Below are positions 1-8,247 of a DNA stretch of 64,000 nt, piece by piece. Every line of letters begins with the position of its first letter. The first letter of the stretch is position 1. The translations under genes were made by a program, and so were the position numbers. The DNA comes from G025836975 sp048751585 (GTDB lineage Bacteria > Pseudomonadota > Gammaproteobacteria > Burkholderiales > Burkholderiaceae_B). The notes under the pieces were generated by a model. That model worked only from the letters and a program-made list of their open reading frames with translations. It was not told the DNA's origin and ran no database searches. The stretch covers positions 299,631-363,630 of the forward strand of contig NZ_JAZHOB010000005.1 in the NCBI RefSeq assembly GCF_048751585.1. The letters run 5' to 3'.

Positions 1-414
1 GTTTTCTGAACAGGAGCATCTATTTGAATCGCAGCTATAGGGCAACGGCTCATATCAATCTCCAATGATTGACAGTGATTTTTCAGCACTTGAGCCGGAT
101 TGCGACAAACGCTGGCCAGGGGGCAGGTCGTCGCGCATCGTTGGCGCGGTCGCGCCGTTATCCCCTGGCCCGCCCATTTGGGAGATGGGTTGGGAAGGAC
201 ACAAGAGACTTCGTTTTGAAGCCGCTATTCTGGCGTAGCGAGGCTGTCCAAACTTATGCTTTTTGGACTAAACGTTTGGAATAATCACTATCGCCAAGAC
301 TCATATGTCAACGATGGTAAATTGGCGTGCCATCACTCCCGGCTGCCGCTCATACCAGCGGTCCGAGCCGCATATCGGAGCCCAAAAACCGAGGTCGGAG
401 TGAATGCAGGCGGC
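1..414. other. Left-edge region without a supported gene
   Basis: Short open frames exist on both strands here, but none has a recognisable domain, a convincing ribosome binding site or protein-like composition. The base composition is lower in GC towards 200-330 than in the flanking genes. It lies downstream of the response-regulator gene on the minus strand and may contain the promoter of a gene beyond the left edge. I see no tRNA or clear terminator in it. Confidence 0.4.
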
Positions 415-1194
415 TTATTGCGCGTGCTTGCGGAACGCCGAGGGCGCCTTTCCCCAGAACTTCCGAAACTCGGTCGAAAAGTTCGTGGCTCTTGAGTAAC
501 CCACCTCTGCCGCAATGTATGAGATATCCATCGTCGTTTGCGACAGAAGCAGCGCGGCTTTGCGCATACGCTCATGACGGACGAATTCAAATAAGCTCAT
601 TCCTGAACAGGCTTCGAAGGCCGCATTCAGGCGCCGCTCGGACACTGACAACATAGCGGCAAGCTCCGACGCATTCAATGGACTGTCCTGCCGTTCCCTG
701 ATGATCCGCGATGCAGCGGTAAACAAGGTCTTGTACGCGGCCGGCACGTTCGATTGCGCATCCATGTCGACGCGTGGAGCAGCTCCATCGGCAGGGGATC
801 CCAGCCCGCGATCCCGAGCGATCTCCAGGTGAATGCGCACGCGCTCCAGCACTTCTTCGGGCTGGAATGGCTTGACGATATAGTCCACGGCTCCCGAGCG
901 AAGGCCGGTAAGGCGATCTTCCAGCCCCTGATGCGCGGACAGGAAGAGGATGGGGATGCGCGCGGTGACCGGGTTGGCCTTGAGCATGCGGGCGACGATA
1001 AAACCGTCGGGATTGGGCATGCGCACGTCAAGCAATATCAAATCCGGCTTGTTGCTCACCGCCCGGGTGTAACCCTGAACCCCATCCATGGCGACCGTAA
1101 TACGGTAGTCTTTGCTGCCCAGCACTTCGACCAGAAGACGAAGCTGTTCGGGATTGTCATCGATTAAAAGGATATGTTGCGGACTATCTTGCAT
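415..1194 (-). CDS. Response regulator with AraC-type DNA-binding output domain
   Basis: A 259-residue protein with an N-terminal receiver domain (about residues 5-125) and a C-terminal AraC/XylS helix-turn-helix domain (about 155-259). The receiver shows the acidic pair IDDN near the N-terminus, the phospho-acceptor Asp in LILLDVRMP and the conserved Lys in YIVKPF. The output domain has the ASELAAMLSVSERRLNAAF and second-helix ISYIAAEVGYS motifs. I chose the ATG at 1194 over a TTG nine bases upstream. No histidine kinase is adjacent, so it is an orphan in this window; the sensor and target genes are unknown. REC-AraC fusions are a known but minority class of response regulators and usually activate metabolic or transport genes after phosphorylation. 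Confidence 0.9.
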   Translation of the reverse strand: MQDSPQHILLIDDNPEQLRLLVEVLGSKDYRITVAMDGVQGYTRAVSNKPDLILLDVRMPNPDGFIVARMLKANPVTARIPILFLSAHQGLEDRLTGLRSGAVDYIVKPFQPEEVLERVRIHLEIARDRGLGSPADGAAPRVDMDAQSNVPAAYKTLFTAASRIIRERQDSPLNASELAAMLSVSERRLNAAFEACSGMSLFEFVRHERMRKAALLLSQTTMDISYIAAEVGYSRATNFSTEFRKFWGKAPSAFRKHAQ

Positions 1195-1318
1195 GGGGGC
1201 CAAATGTTCTGTATCGAATTCGGCTCTTCCGCATAAGAAGGGCCTGGCGGGATGCCTATTAAACTTTTTTGAGGGCCAGGATTAATGAAGGCAATACCAA
1301 TGTCCCCTGAATTCTATC

Positions 1319-2107
1319 CTAGGACTGACGATTGGGCGGCACTCGTAATGCCTCCAGCTCCTGCTGAAGCAAACGGGCAATTTCCCCTTGGCGTTTCAAG
1401 GGCATGCGTTCAGTCACCGCGCTGACGCTCATCGCCAGAACCGCATTTCCCCGTTCGTCCGTCAAGGCGCAACCGACACCCATTGCTCCGCGCACCGCAT
1501 AGTTTTGCATCACCGCATAGCCGCGCAACTGTGCGTTCTTTCGCAAGCGATGGATGGTCTGAGGCGTCAGCCCTCCGTATTCTTCCAGTCTTAACGAATT
1601 GGATTCCACAACCTTGACAGCCAGATCGTCCGGCAAGCCGGCCAGCAATGCCATGCCCGCCGAGCCCACGCCAAGCGGATAGCGCTTGCCTGCATAGGTG
1701 GCGAGAATCTGGATGGGATAGTCACCGATTTCCCGATGAAGCGCTACGGACTCATCGCCTTCGCGCGTCACCAGAAAGATGGCATCGCCCAATTTACTGG
1801 CAAGCCTGCGCATTGCCGGAATAGCGCGCACCACAACTTCCCGGGTGGCGCTGTTATCCATGGTGCTGACGGCCAAAGACAGGCCTCCTTGTGCATCAGC
1901 AAAATATCGTCTTCCATTCTCGGCTTTTTTAACCCAGCCCGCCGACTCAAGAGACAACAGCAAGCGGTGTACTGTCGGCCTCTCGATTCCCGTGCTTCGA
2001 GCCAGGTCGGTCACGCGCACGCCTTCCGGGGCGGCTTCTTTTAGCGCCGCCAACAGGGCGAGGCCCCGCGTTAATGCCTGCGGCCCAGTCCTAATAGGTT
2101 TGTTCAT
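1319..2107 (-). CDS. IclR-family transcriptional regulator
   Basis: A 262-residue protein with the two-part IclR architecture: an N-terminal winged helix-turn-helix (about residues 10-75; LALLAALKEA, RVTDLARSTGIERPTVHRLL) and a C-terminal effector-binding domain (about 85-255; VALHREIGDYPIQ, PLGVGSAGMALLA, VGCALTDERGNAVLAMSVSA). It is divergent from the Bug receptor / CoA-transferase / hydratase operon starting at 2247, and that arrangement predicts that it controls this operon in response to the acid or acyl-CoA handled there. A candidate operator lies between the two genes at 2155-2169. The ATG start at 2107 fits the usual family length. The effector is not known. Confidence 0.93.
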   Translation of the reverse strand: MNKPIRTGPQALTRGLALLAALKEAAPEGVRVTDLARSTGIERPTVHRLLLSLESAGWVKKAENGRRYFADAQGGLSLAVSTMDNSATREVVVRAIPAMRRLASKLGDAIFLVTREGDESVALHREIGDYPIQILATYAGKRYPLGVGSAGMALLAGLPDDLAVKVVESNSLRLEEYGGLTPQTIHRLRKNAQLRGYAVMQNYAVRGAMGVGCALTDERGNAVLAMSVSAVTERMPLKRQGEIARLLQQELEALRVPPNRQS

Positions 2108-2154
2108 GCAATGTCCTGTGATTTCTTAACCGTCTGGCCTATCCGCATTTTAAA

Positions 2155-2169
2155 GTTCGCATTGTGAAC
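2155..2169. promoter_or_regulatory. Candidate IclR operator (imperfect palindrome)
   Basis: The 15-base sequence gttcgcattgtgaac is an inverted repeat with 7-base arms (GTTCRCA / TGTGAAC, one mismatch) around one central base. It sits in the 139-bp gap between the divergent IclR gene and the Bug receptor operon, 48 bases from the regulator start and about 78 from the receptor start. Position and symmetry suggest a regulator site, but binding is inferred only. Confidence 0.4.
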
Positions 2170-2246
2170 ACATAATTAAAAAAAAATGATCGCTGTCCGT
2201 ATCATAGTGCCGCAACACTTTGCCGTAAACCATCAAGGAACGAGTT

Positions 2247-3248
2247 ATGAAATGCAATACGGAATTCCAGCGACGCCGAATGATCAACGTGGCGATTTTG
2301 TCCATAGCAACGCTTGCTGCGACTCTTTTTCAATCAAACCATGCGCGCGCAGCCTATCCGGACAAGCCCATCAGTCTGGTCGTCGGCTTCGCCGCGGGGG
2401 GGCCTACGGATGTCCTGGCTCGGGTTCTGGCTGCGGAAATTGGAAAAGACCTGGATCAGAGTGTTGTTGTAGAGAACAAGCCAGGAGCGGGGAGCAACTT
2501 GGCCGCACGGTACGTCGCCAGGGCCAATCCAGACGGCTACACCCTGCTGATGGTGGCCGTTACAAGCGCGATCAACCAGACGCTTTACTCGAATCCAGGC
2601 TTCAATCTTGCCACGGATTTCAAACCTGTCGCGCTTGGCGCGAAAGTTCCAAGCGTCCTTGTTGTCAACCCGGAACTGCCCGTCAAGACCGTTCAGGAGC
2701 TCGTGGATTACGCCAAGGCCAATCCCGGCAAGTTGAACTTTGGTTCATCCGGCAATGGCACATCCATTCACGTCGCCGGGGAAATGTTCAAATCCGAAGC
2801 CGGTATTGACGTGATGCATATTCCATACCGCGGCAGCGCACCGGCTGCGACAGCACTGGTTGGCGGCCAGATTTCCTTCATGTTCGATAACGTGCCGTCT
2901 ATCTGGCCTTTTGTGGAAAGCGGGCGTCTACGCGCCTTGGCCGTCACGACCGCGGAACGGATCGATCGATCCCCCGATTTGCCGACCATGGCTGAATCGG
3001 GATTTCCCACATTCGATGTTTCGTCCTGGTATGGGCTGGCGGCGCCTGCGAACACACCGGATGAAATCGTCAAGCGCTTGAATGAATCGGTGCAGCGCGT
3101 GTTGTCGAAACCGGATGTGCAAGAGCAATTGAAGCGGCTGGGTGTGATGTACGAAAAAACCACTCCTCAATCGTTCGGTCAGTTCATTCAGGATGAAGTC
3201 GCCAGGTGGGCTCCCATCGTCCGGGCATCCGGCGCTCGTGTCGATTAA
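2247..3248 (+). CDS. Bug-family (tripartite tricarboxylate transporter) periplasmic solute-binding protein
   Basis: A 333-residue secreted receptor of the TctC/Bug family. A cationic N-terminus and hydrophobic stretch (about residues 12-33) end in a signal-peptidase-like HARAAYP. The mature part has the family signatures YPDKPISLVVGFAAGGPTD, VVENKPGAGSNLAA, NPDGYTLL, FGSSGNGT, HIPYRGSAPA and LPTMAESGFP. Such receptors bind carboxylates, amides or nicotinate-like compounds and are greatly expanded in Bordetella and relatives, often without a dedicated TctAB membrane pair; none is present here. It is the first gene of an operon with a CoA-transferase (starting 7 bases after its stop) and an enoyl-CoA hydratase, so its ligand is probably an organic acid later activated with CoA. 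An AAGGAA ribosome site precedes the start. Confidence 0.93.
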   Translation: MKCNTEFQRRRMINVAILSIATLAATLFQSNHARAAYPDKPISLVVGFAAGGPTDVLARVLAAEIGKDLDQSVVVENKPGAGSNLAARYVARANPDGYTLLMVAVTSAINQTLYSNPGFNLATDFKPVALGAKVPSVLVVNPELPVKTVQELVDYAKANPGKLNFGSSGNGTSIHVAGEMFKSEAGIDVMHIPYRGSAPAATALVGGQISFMFDNVPSIWPFVESGRLRALAVTTAERIDRSPDLPTMAESGFPTFDVSSWYGLAAPANTPDEIVKRLNESVQRVLSKPDVQEQLKRLGVMYEKTTPQSFGQFIQDEVARWAPIVRASGARVD

Positions 3249-3255
3249 GAGCCAG

Positions 3256-4449
3256 ATGAACATGAAATCACAGCTTGCTAAATCCGCTTTGGACGGGGTC
3301 GTCGTCCTGGATGCGTCACGTGTCCTGGCTGGACCGCTATCGGGCCAAATCCTTGGAGACCATGGCGCCGAAGTGATCAAGGTTGAATCTTTCTCGGGCG
3401 ACGACACACGGCAGTATGGCCCGCCATCCGTCAATAACGACGCGCCTTACTACATCGGGCTGAACCGAAACAAGCAAGACCTTGCACTCGACCTTTCCGA
3501 GCCGTCCGGTCGCGACATGTTTCTTCAACTGCTGGGGCAAGTGGATGTCCTGATTGAAAATTTCAAGATCAGCACTTGGCAAAAGTGGGGATTTGACGAT
3601 CTATCTGTACTGACCGAACGTTATCCAAGGCTGATCCATTGCCGCGTATCGGGCTTTGGAGAAGACGGCGAGTTCGGTGGCCTGCCCGGCTACGATGCGG
3701 CTGTTCAATCCCTGTCCGGGTTGATGTCCATCAACGGGACTCCGGAGCATGGTCCTGTGCGCATGGGCATTCCCATCGTGGACATCAGCACCGGAATGAA
3801 TGCGGCCATGGGTGTCGCCTTCGCCCTGTATGAACGGGAAAAGTCCGGCCGGGGGCAGGCACTGGAGATCACTCTTTTTGATACGGCGCTGGGCATGCTG
3901 TATCCGCATACGGTCAATGTCCTGCATGGCGGTGTTGCCCAACGGACGGGCAATGGCCATCCCAACATCGTTCCTTACGATTTGTTCCCGACCAAAACGA
4001 ACGACCTTTTCATTGCGATAGGCAATGATCGTCAGTTTGCCTCGCTATGCAAAGAACTGGGCAAGCCGGAACTGGCGCAGCAGCCCGAATACGCCACCAA
4101 TCGCAAGCGTGTCACCCACCGAGTCCAATTGACCAAGGAGTTGACCGAAATGCTGTCCAAGTGTGATGCCAAGGCGCTCTTTCAGCGTTTGATGGACATT
4201 GGCGTGCCATGCTCCCCGATGCTGACGGTCGAGGAAGCGCTTGCATTGGACCACACGGAAACGCGAAAGATGCGTGTGGAAATTGGCGACTATCGAGCAA
4301 CCGGCATTCCGATAAAACTGGCTCGCACCCCCCGCCAAGTACGTCTGACTCCCCCGGCAATAGGACAGCACAGCCGTGACGTCCTTAAGCGCTTCGGCTA
4401 TTCCGATGACAGCATCGATACCGCAATGCGCGAAAACCTCATCAAATAA
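3256..4449 (+). CDS. Class III (CaiB/BaiF/Frc) acyl-CoA transferase
   Basis: A 397-residue family III CoA-transferase, which moves CoA between acyl-CoA and a free carboxylate through an aspartyl-CoA anhydride intermediate. Signatures: LDGVVVLDASRVLAGPLSG at the N-terminus, HGAEVIKVE, NRNKQDLALDL, LIENFK, and GYDAAVQSLSG, whose Asp (about residue 147) aligns with the catalytic Asp of the family. The later IGNDRQFASLCKELGKPEL segment is also typical. I chose the ATG at 3256 because the open frame extending to 3193 would overlap the preceding gene by more than 50 bases. Context (Bug receptor upstream, enoyl-CoA hydratase downstream) suggests activation of an imported acid. Substrate pair unknown. 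Confidence 0.92.
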   Translation: MNMKSQLAKSALDGVVVLDASRVLAGPLSGQILGDHGAEVIKVESFSGDDTRQYGPPSVNNDAPYYIGLNRNKQDLALDLSEPSGRDMFLQLLGQVDVLIENFKISTWQKWGFDDLSVLTERYPRLIHCRVSGFGEDGEFGGLPGYDAAVQSLSGLMSINGTPEHGPVRMGIPIVDISTGMNAAMGVAFALYEREKSGRGQALEITLFDTALGMLYPHTVNVLHGGVAQRTGNGHPNIVPYDLFPTKTNDLFIAIGNDRQFASLCKELGKPELAQQPEYATNRKRVTHRVQLTKELTEMLSKCDAKALFQRLMDIGVPCSPMLTVEEALALDHTETRKMRVEIGDYRATGIPIKLARTPRQVRLTPPAIGQHSRDVLKRFGYSDDSIDTAMRENLIK

Positions 4450-4472
4450 ACATCATCAACCAATAACCCCAA

Positions 4473-5246
4473 ATGAACGAAATGATTACGATACAAGAAC
4501 ACGGATCCGTCGCGCTGGTTACCTACGATCGCGGCGAAAAGCGCAACGCATTGTCATTGCAAGCCATGCAAAACCTGACAAAAACCGCGGAGCAATTTCG
4601 AGACCGGGTCGATATCTCGGTGGTGATTTTGGCAGGAAGCCCCTCGGCGTTCTCGGCCGGCGTCGACCTTAAAGACCCAGCACGCTGGGACATCGACGAT
4701 AAATCACTTAACGAAAGGCGGCACATCGCAACGTGGGGCGGACGCATGTGCAAGGCATGGGAAGACCTCCCTCAACTGACGATCGCCGCTGTCGAAGGAT
4801 TCAACGTCGGGGGCGGCATCGCGCTGACACTGGCGTGCGATTGGCGGGTCATGGCCGACAACGCCTTCCTATACGTGCCTGAAGTCCAAATAGGCATTCC
4901 ACTGGGTTGGCATACCGTCCCCAGGCTGGTCAATATCGTCGGGGCGTCCCGCGCCAAGCAGATCATGCTGCTGGGCGAAAAAATGGACAGCGGCACGGCG
5001 GAAGCGTGGGGGCTTGCGGATTGGCTGGCTCCCCAGGGAGAGGCCGTTGCGACGGCACTGGCCCTGGGCCGGAAGGCGGCCGCGTCGCCGGGCTATGTCG
5101 TCAGGATGAGCAAGCAGAGCGTCAACGCATATGCCAACTCACTGAACTACGTCAGCACGTTCATGGATGTCGACCAAGCATTGCTGTGCAACGGCAGCGA
5201 CGATGCGCGTGCCGCAAGAAGCCAGTTTGGCGGAAGCAAGACCTAA
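4473..5246 (+). CDS. Enoyl-CoA hydratase/isomerase (crotonase) family protein
   Basis: A 257-residue crotonase-fold protein. The two oxyanion-hole segments are visible as SAFSAGVDL (about residues 58-66) and AVEGFNVGGGIALTLACDW (about 106-124), followed by VPEVQIGIPLGW. Of the two catalytic Glu residues of classical hydratase, the one in the PE motif is present while the position after GGG is Ile-Ala rather than Cys-Glu, so the reaction may be something other than plain hydration (isomerisation, hydrolysis or decarboxylation). It follows the CoA-transferase by 23 bases and precedes a second Bug receptor, so it most likely acts on the CoA ester made by its neighbour. Confidence 0.9.
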   Translation: MNEMITIQEHGSVALVTYDRGEKRNALSLQAMQNLTKTAEQFRDRVDISVVILAGSPSAFSAGVDLKDPARWDIDDKSLNERRHIATWGGRMCKAWEDLPQLTIAAVEGFNVGGGIALTLACDWRVMADNAFLYVPEVQIGIPLGWHTVPRLVNIVGASRAKQIMLLGEKMDSGTAEAWGLADWLAPQGEAVATALALGRKAAASPGYVVRMSKQSVNAYANSLNYVSTFMDVDQALLCNGSDDARAARSQFGGSKT

Positions 5247-5341
5247 GCGGGCCGCCGCGTATGGCGGCTTCCCTTTGATCCGATGCCGCTTGAAAAATAG
5301 TGCGGCGTCAAATGCAAGTTAGTTACTCTACGGAGAAAGCG

Positions 5342-6319
5342 ATGAATTGTTCCACAATCAAAACCGCCTTGATCGCCGCGGCGATGCTTGCGGCCTCGCC
5401 GGTTCAAGCCGGCTGGCCGGAGCGCCCCATTACCTGGGTGGTGCCGTTTGCGGCGGGTGGCCCCATGGATGTCATATCCCGTCCAGTCGCAAAGAAGATG
5501 AGCGAAGAACTGGGTGTGCCCATTGTCGTCGAGAACAAGAGCGGCGCCGGCGGCACCCTTGGGATTGCGGCGATTTCACGGTCCAAACCTGATGGCTATA
5601 CGATAGGAATCGCCAGCATAGGGACTCAGGCAATAGCCCCGCATATCAATAAAACCGTTAGCTATGACCCGAACACGAGCTTCAGTCCGGTCGGCCTGCT
5701 TGGAAAGTACGTCAATGTGCTGATCGTCAATTCGAAATCGGAGTTCAAATCGGTAGCAAGCCTTACCGACGAAGCATCGGATAAATCCAGCAATTTGACG
5801 TTTGGCTCCGCTGGTAACGGTTCGTCCAATCATCTGTCAGGCGAATTGCTCAAACTGCTGACCCGTTCGCCCTACACGCATGTGCCTTATCGTGGAAGCG
5901 CGCCAGCGCTGACGGACCTGTTGGCGGGCAACATAACGTTTATGTTCGATACGCTGAACACCAGCATGGCCCACTTCAAGAACGGGACGCTGCGCCCACT
6001 GGCGGTTACCAGTCCCCAGCGCTCAAAATTCCTGCCTGATGTTCCGACCATGGACGAGGCCGGAGTCAAGGGTTATGCCGATACAGGCAGCGAACTGTGG
6101 TGGGGCGTTGTCGGCCCGGCGGGCATTCCGCCGGACGTATTGAAAAAGTTAAACAAGGCTCTGGTCAGCGCACTGGAAGCTAAAGATACACAAGAGCAGT
6201 TCGAGAATCAATATGTGGATGCCTGGCCAAGCTCATCCGAAAAGTTTGCGGATGTGGTGAAAAAAAGCCATGCCAGCTGGGGAAAAATCATAACAGAGGC
6301 GAATATACGTGTAGATTGA
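5342..6319 (+). CDS. Second Bug-family periplasmic solute-binding protein
   Basis: A 325-residue TctC/Bug receptor. The signal peptide covers residues 1-22 (ALIAAAMLAASPVQAGWP). The family motifs are WPERPITWVVPFAAGGPMD, VVENKSGAGGTLG, KPDGYTIG, FGSAGNGSSNH, HVPYRGSAPALTD and VPTMDEAGV. I chose the ATG at 5342, which has a GGAG ribosome site eight bases upstream, instead of the ATG at 5300 that lacks one. It differs clearly from the receptor at 2247, so the operon carries two different receptors, one at each end of a CoA-transferase/hydratase pair. Both may bind related carboxylates, or one may have a sensory role as reported for some Bug proteins. Ligand unknown. Confidence 0.92.
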   Translation: MNCSTIKTALIAAAMLAASPVQAGWPERPITWVVPFAAGGPMDVISRPVAKKMSEELGVPIVVENKSGAGGTLGIAAISRSKPDGYTIGIASIGTQAIAPHINKTVSYDPNTSFSPVGLLGKYVNVLIVNSKSEFKSVASLTDEASDKSSNLTFGSAGNGSSNHLSGELLKLLTRSPYTHVPYRGSAPALTDLLAGNITFMFDTLNTSMAHFKNGTLRPLAVTSPQRSKFLPDVPTMDEAGVKGYADTGSELWWGVVGPAGIPPDVLKKLNKALVSALEAKDTQEQFENQYVDAWPSSSEKFADVVKKSHASWGKIITEANIRVD

Positions 6320-6413
6320 GCGTAAGGGATGATAGGCGGTATGGGGTGCTCATTATCGCGGCACTCCGCCGCTTGAAAACGATCCGCCCCACAGCCAGCA
6401 TGGACGCCCCAGC

Positions 6414-7694
6414 TTACGCCAGCGCTCCGGCTATTTCCGCCGTAACCCTAAGAAATGCATCCATGTCTTCGGGCGTATGCACATGCAAAGGCGATACCCG
6501 TACGCCGCCCTTCAGCTTGAACGAGTCCAGCATGCGCTTGGAGTAGATACTGCTGGCAACCCGCTCGTAGACGATGACGCCGCGCCGCTCGTATTCCAGG
6601 ACCGCCCGCGAGAATTCGAGGTCGCCAATGCCGATCATGATAATGAGATCGCGTTTACTCAGGTCGGGATGGTCCAGGTATACCGTTACTTTTGGAATTT
6701 GCCGCAACCCCTTGACCGCGCCTTCGCCATTCAATAGCCGCGATAGCAAGGCGCGCTCGTGCAGTTCGATTTGATTCATGCCGCTTTCGAACAAGGCACG
6801 ACGATCCTGGGAACTGGTGAATTTTTCGCCCAGCCAGCATACATAGGACACAATTTCCGTGAGGGCCGCGAACTGCCACGGCACACCGCTGCCCAAGCCC
6901 CATGCGCCGGCGGGCTTTCCATGAAGCTTATGGTGCGGCAGCACTGCAGCCCGCTCTGACAGCCAGGCCATCCCCGAACCGCGCGCGCCAAAAAACTTGT
7001 ACGGTGCAATATTGATGCCATCCACTGGCGTGCGCTGTAGATCGATCAACCCGTGGGGCGCATGCTGAACGGCATCCACAAGAATGTAAAGATCCGACTT
7101 GATGGCTCGCGCTTTCCGGACAATCGCCTCCAGGTCCAGTTTGGCGCCCGAAATATTGGATGCGTAGATAACGTTGAGCAAACATGTATCCTGGTCGATC
7201 AAGTCCACCAGTTCGTCGACATCGATGCCGCCCGTATCAGGATTGCTTTGCGCAACCCGCAGTGCCTTACCTGTGCGTTGAGCATAAATGGACATGGCAT
7301 CGAACGACGACGGATGCTCCAGCGTGGTGGTCACCATGTTGGAGCCAGCAACGTTCTCCGCAATAGTTCGCACCATCTCGAACATAATCGCGGAGGCCGT
7401 CTGAGCCGTACAGACGCTACCGCCTTGCGCATTGAGCAGGCAGCGGAAATCCGCCTCGCCGGTCGCTTGAATATCTTGAAGATAACGTGCGACGGTATGA
7501 GCCCGCTCTATATTGTCGGGAATAGCATCCAGTTCCGCCATGCGTTCCAGCACGGATTTCAATCGAAAAGCGCCACCGGCATTATCAAAATACAAGCGTT
7601 TCTGCCCAGTATGGTCATGATCCACTTGGTGGAATCGAAGCTTGACTTCGGACATGATATCCGCGGGAAGAAACTGGCCTTGGGAAGATGACAT
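6414..7694 (-). CDS. Class V PLP-dependent aminotransferase-like protein
   Basis: A 426-residue fold-type I PLP enzyme of the class V group (cysteine desulfurase, isopenicillin epimerase and kynureninase relatives). Visible motifs are LYFDNAGGAF near the N-terminus, TTTLEHPSSFD (cofactor region), LNVIYASNISGAKLD, LVDAVQHAPHG (Asp and His of the cofactor pocket) and INIAPYKFFGARGSG, whose Lys is the expected Schiff-base residue. The C-terminus GGVRVSPLHVHTPEDMDAFL is also typical. It converges on the Bug/CoA-transferase operon. It has no assigned substrate; no SufE, IscU or tryptophan-catabolism partner is near, so a desulfurase housekeeping role is unlikely. Amino-acid or amine modification linked to one of the neighbouring uptake systems is an inference. 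Confidence 0.87.
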   Translation of the reverse strand: MSSSQGQFLPADIMSEVKLRFHQVDHDHTGQKRLYFDNAGGAFRLKSVLERMAELDAIPDNIERAHTVARYLQDIQATGEADFRCLLNAQGGSVCTAQTASAIMFEMVRTIAENVAGSNMVTTTLEHPSSFDAMSIYAQRTGKALRVAQSNPDTGGIDVDELVDLIDQDTCLLNVIYASNISGAKLDLEAIVRKARAIKSDLYILVDAVQHAPHGLIDLQRTPVDGINIAPYKFFGARGSGMAWLSERAAVLPHHKLHGKPAGAWGLGSGVPWQFAALTEIVSYVCWLGEKFTSSQDRRALFESGMNQIELHERALLSRLLNGEGAVKGLRQIPKVTVYLDHPDLSKRDLIIMIGIGDLEFSRAVLEYERRGVIVYERVASSIYSKRMLDSFKLKGGVRVSPLHVHTPEDMDAFLRVTAEIAGALA

Positions 7695-7991
7695 ACGATG
7701 CTCTCGACGTAGTTGGCGTTGCGAAACTACGGCGATTATGGAATCGATCCCCGTTTAAAGAAAGAGAGATTTTTATATAGGAACACATGAAATAAAGCGA
7801 TGTGTCGGCGTTCTGCCGAGGATTCCCTTTATGAGTATGGAATCTATTTTTGGGATGAGAACGCCTGGAAGTTTCGCCGCAATCACTAGGTGTTATCCCG
7901 TATAGAGCACTATCCTCTTGTTCATTTCAAACCGGAGCAAGGGTCTTTACCGAGTGCCTAGCGAGTGCAGAAAATGCCTCCATGATATTGA

Positions 7992-8010
7992 TTTATAAAA
8001 GCTTTATAAA
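7992..8010. promoter_or_regulatory. Perfect palindrome, candidate regulator site (TTTATAAA-N3-TTTATAAA)
   Basis: Eight-base perfect arms around a three-base centre (AGC), located about 240 bases upstream of the ABC receptor start. It also contains a T-N11-A pattern compatible with LysR-type binding. The LysR gene at the far end of the ABC operon is the obvious candidate partner. No binding evidence is available from sequence alone. Confidence 0.35.
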
Positions 8011-8046
8011 TACCCCCGTGCAAATTCGACTTTTACAGGCAAAGAC

Positions 8047-8061
8047 ATTCCCTGGGGGAAT
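8047..8061. promoter_or_regulatory. Perfect palindrome, candidate operator (ATTCCC-N3-GGGAAT)
   Basis: A 15-base element with 6-base perfect arms, 55 bases to the right of the AT-rich palindrome and about 190 bases upstream of the ABC receptor gene. It is GC-rich at its centre, so it is not a simple consequence of AT-rich composition. Function inferred from symmetry and position only. Confidence 0.3.
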
Positions 8062-8247
8062 ATTCAAGCTGAACATTAATTCCCTTTTTCATCCCTGAAA
8101 CTTTTTGCATGATGCAGCCAATGGCCATGAAGGCATGCCGAAATAGCTTTGCAGCCGGCATCAAGACAAGACGCGACATGCTCAAGAAGACCGCGCGGCC
8201 ATATCAGCCAGTTAATCGACAATAATCACCCATCTTCGGAGAGACTC

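Larger units (their letters stand above)
7695..8247. other. 553-bp divergent intergenic region
   Basis: A relatively AT-rich spacer between the minus-strand aminotransferase and the plus-strand amino-acid ABC operon. It has no credible coding frame. It contains two perfect palindromes, at 7992-8010 and 8047-8061, described separately. Its length and symmetry elements suggest that it holds two divergent promoters and their regulatory sites. Confidence 0.55.

Noticed and set aside
69..284. Small ORF at the left edge
   Set aside because: No ribosome site or domain; the Arg/Trp-rich translation is unlike a protein and the frame overlaps others of the same quality.
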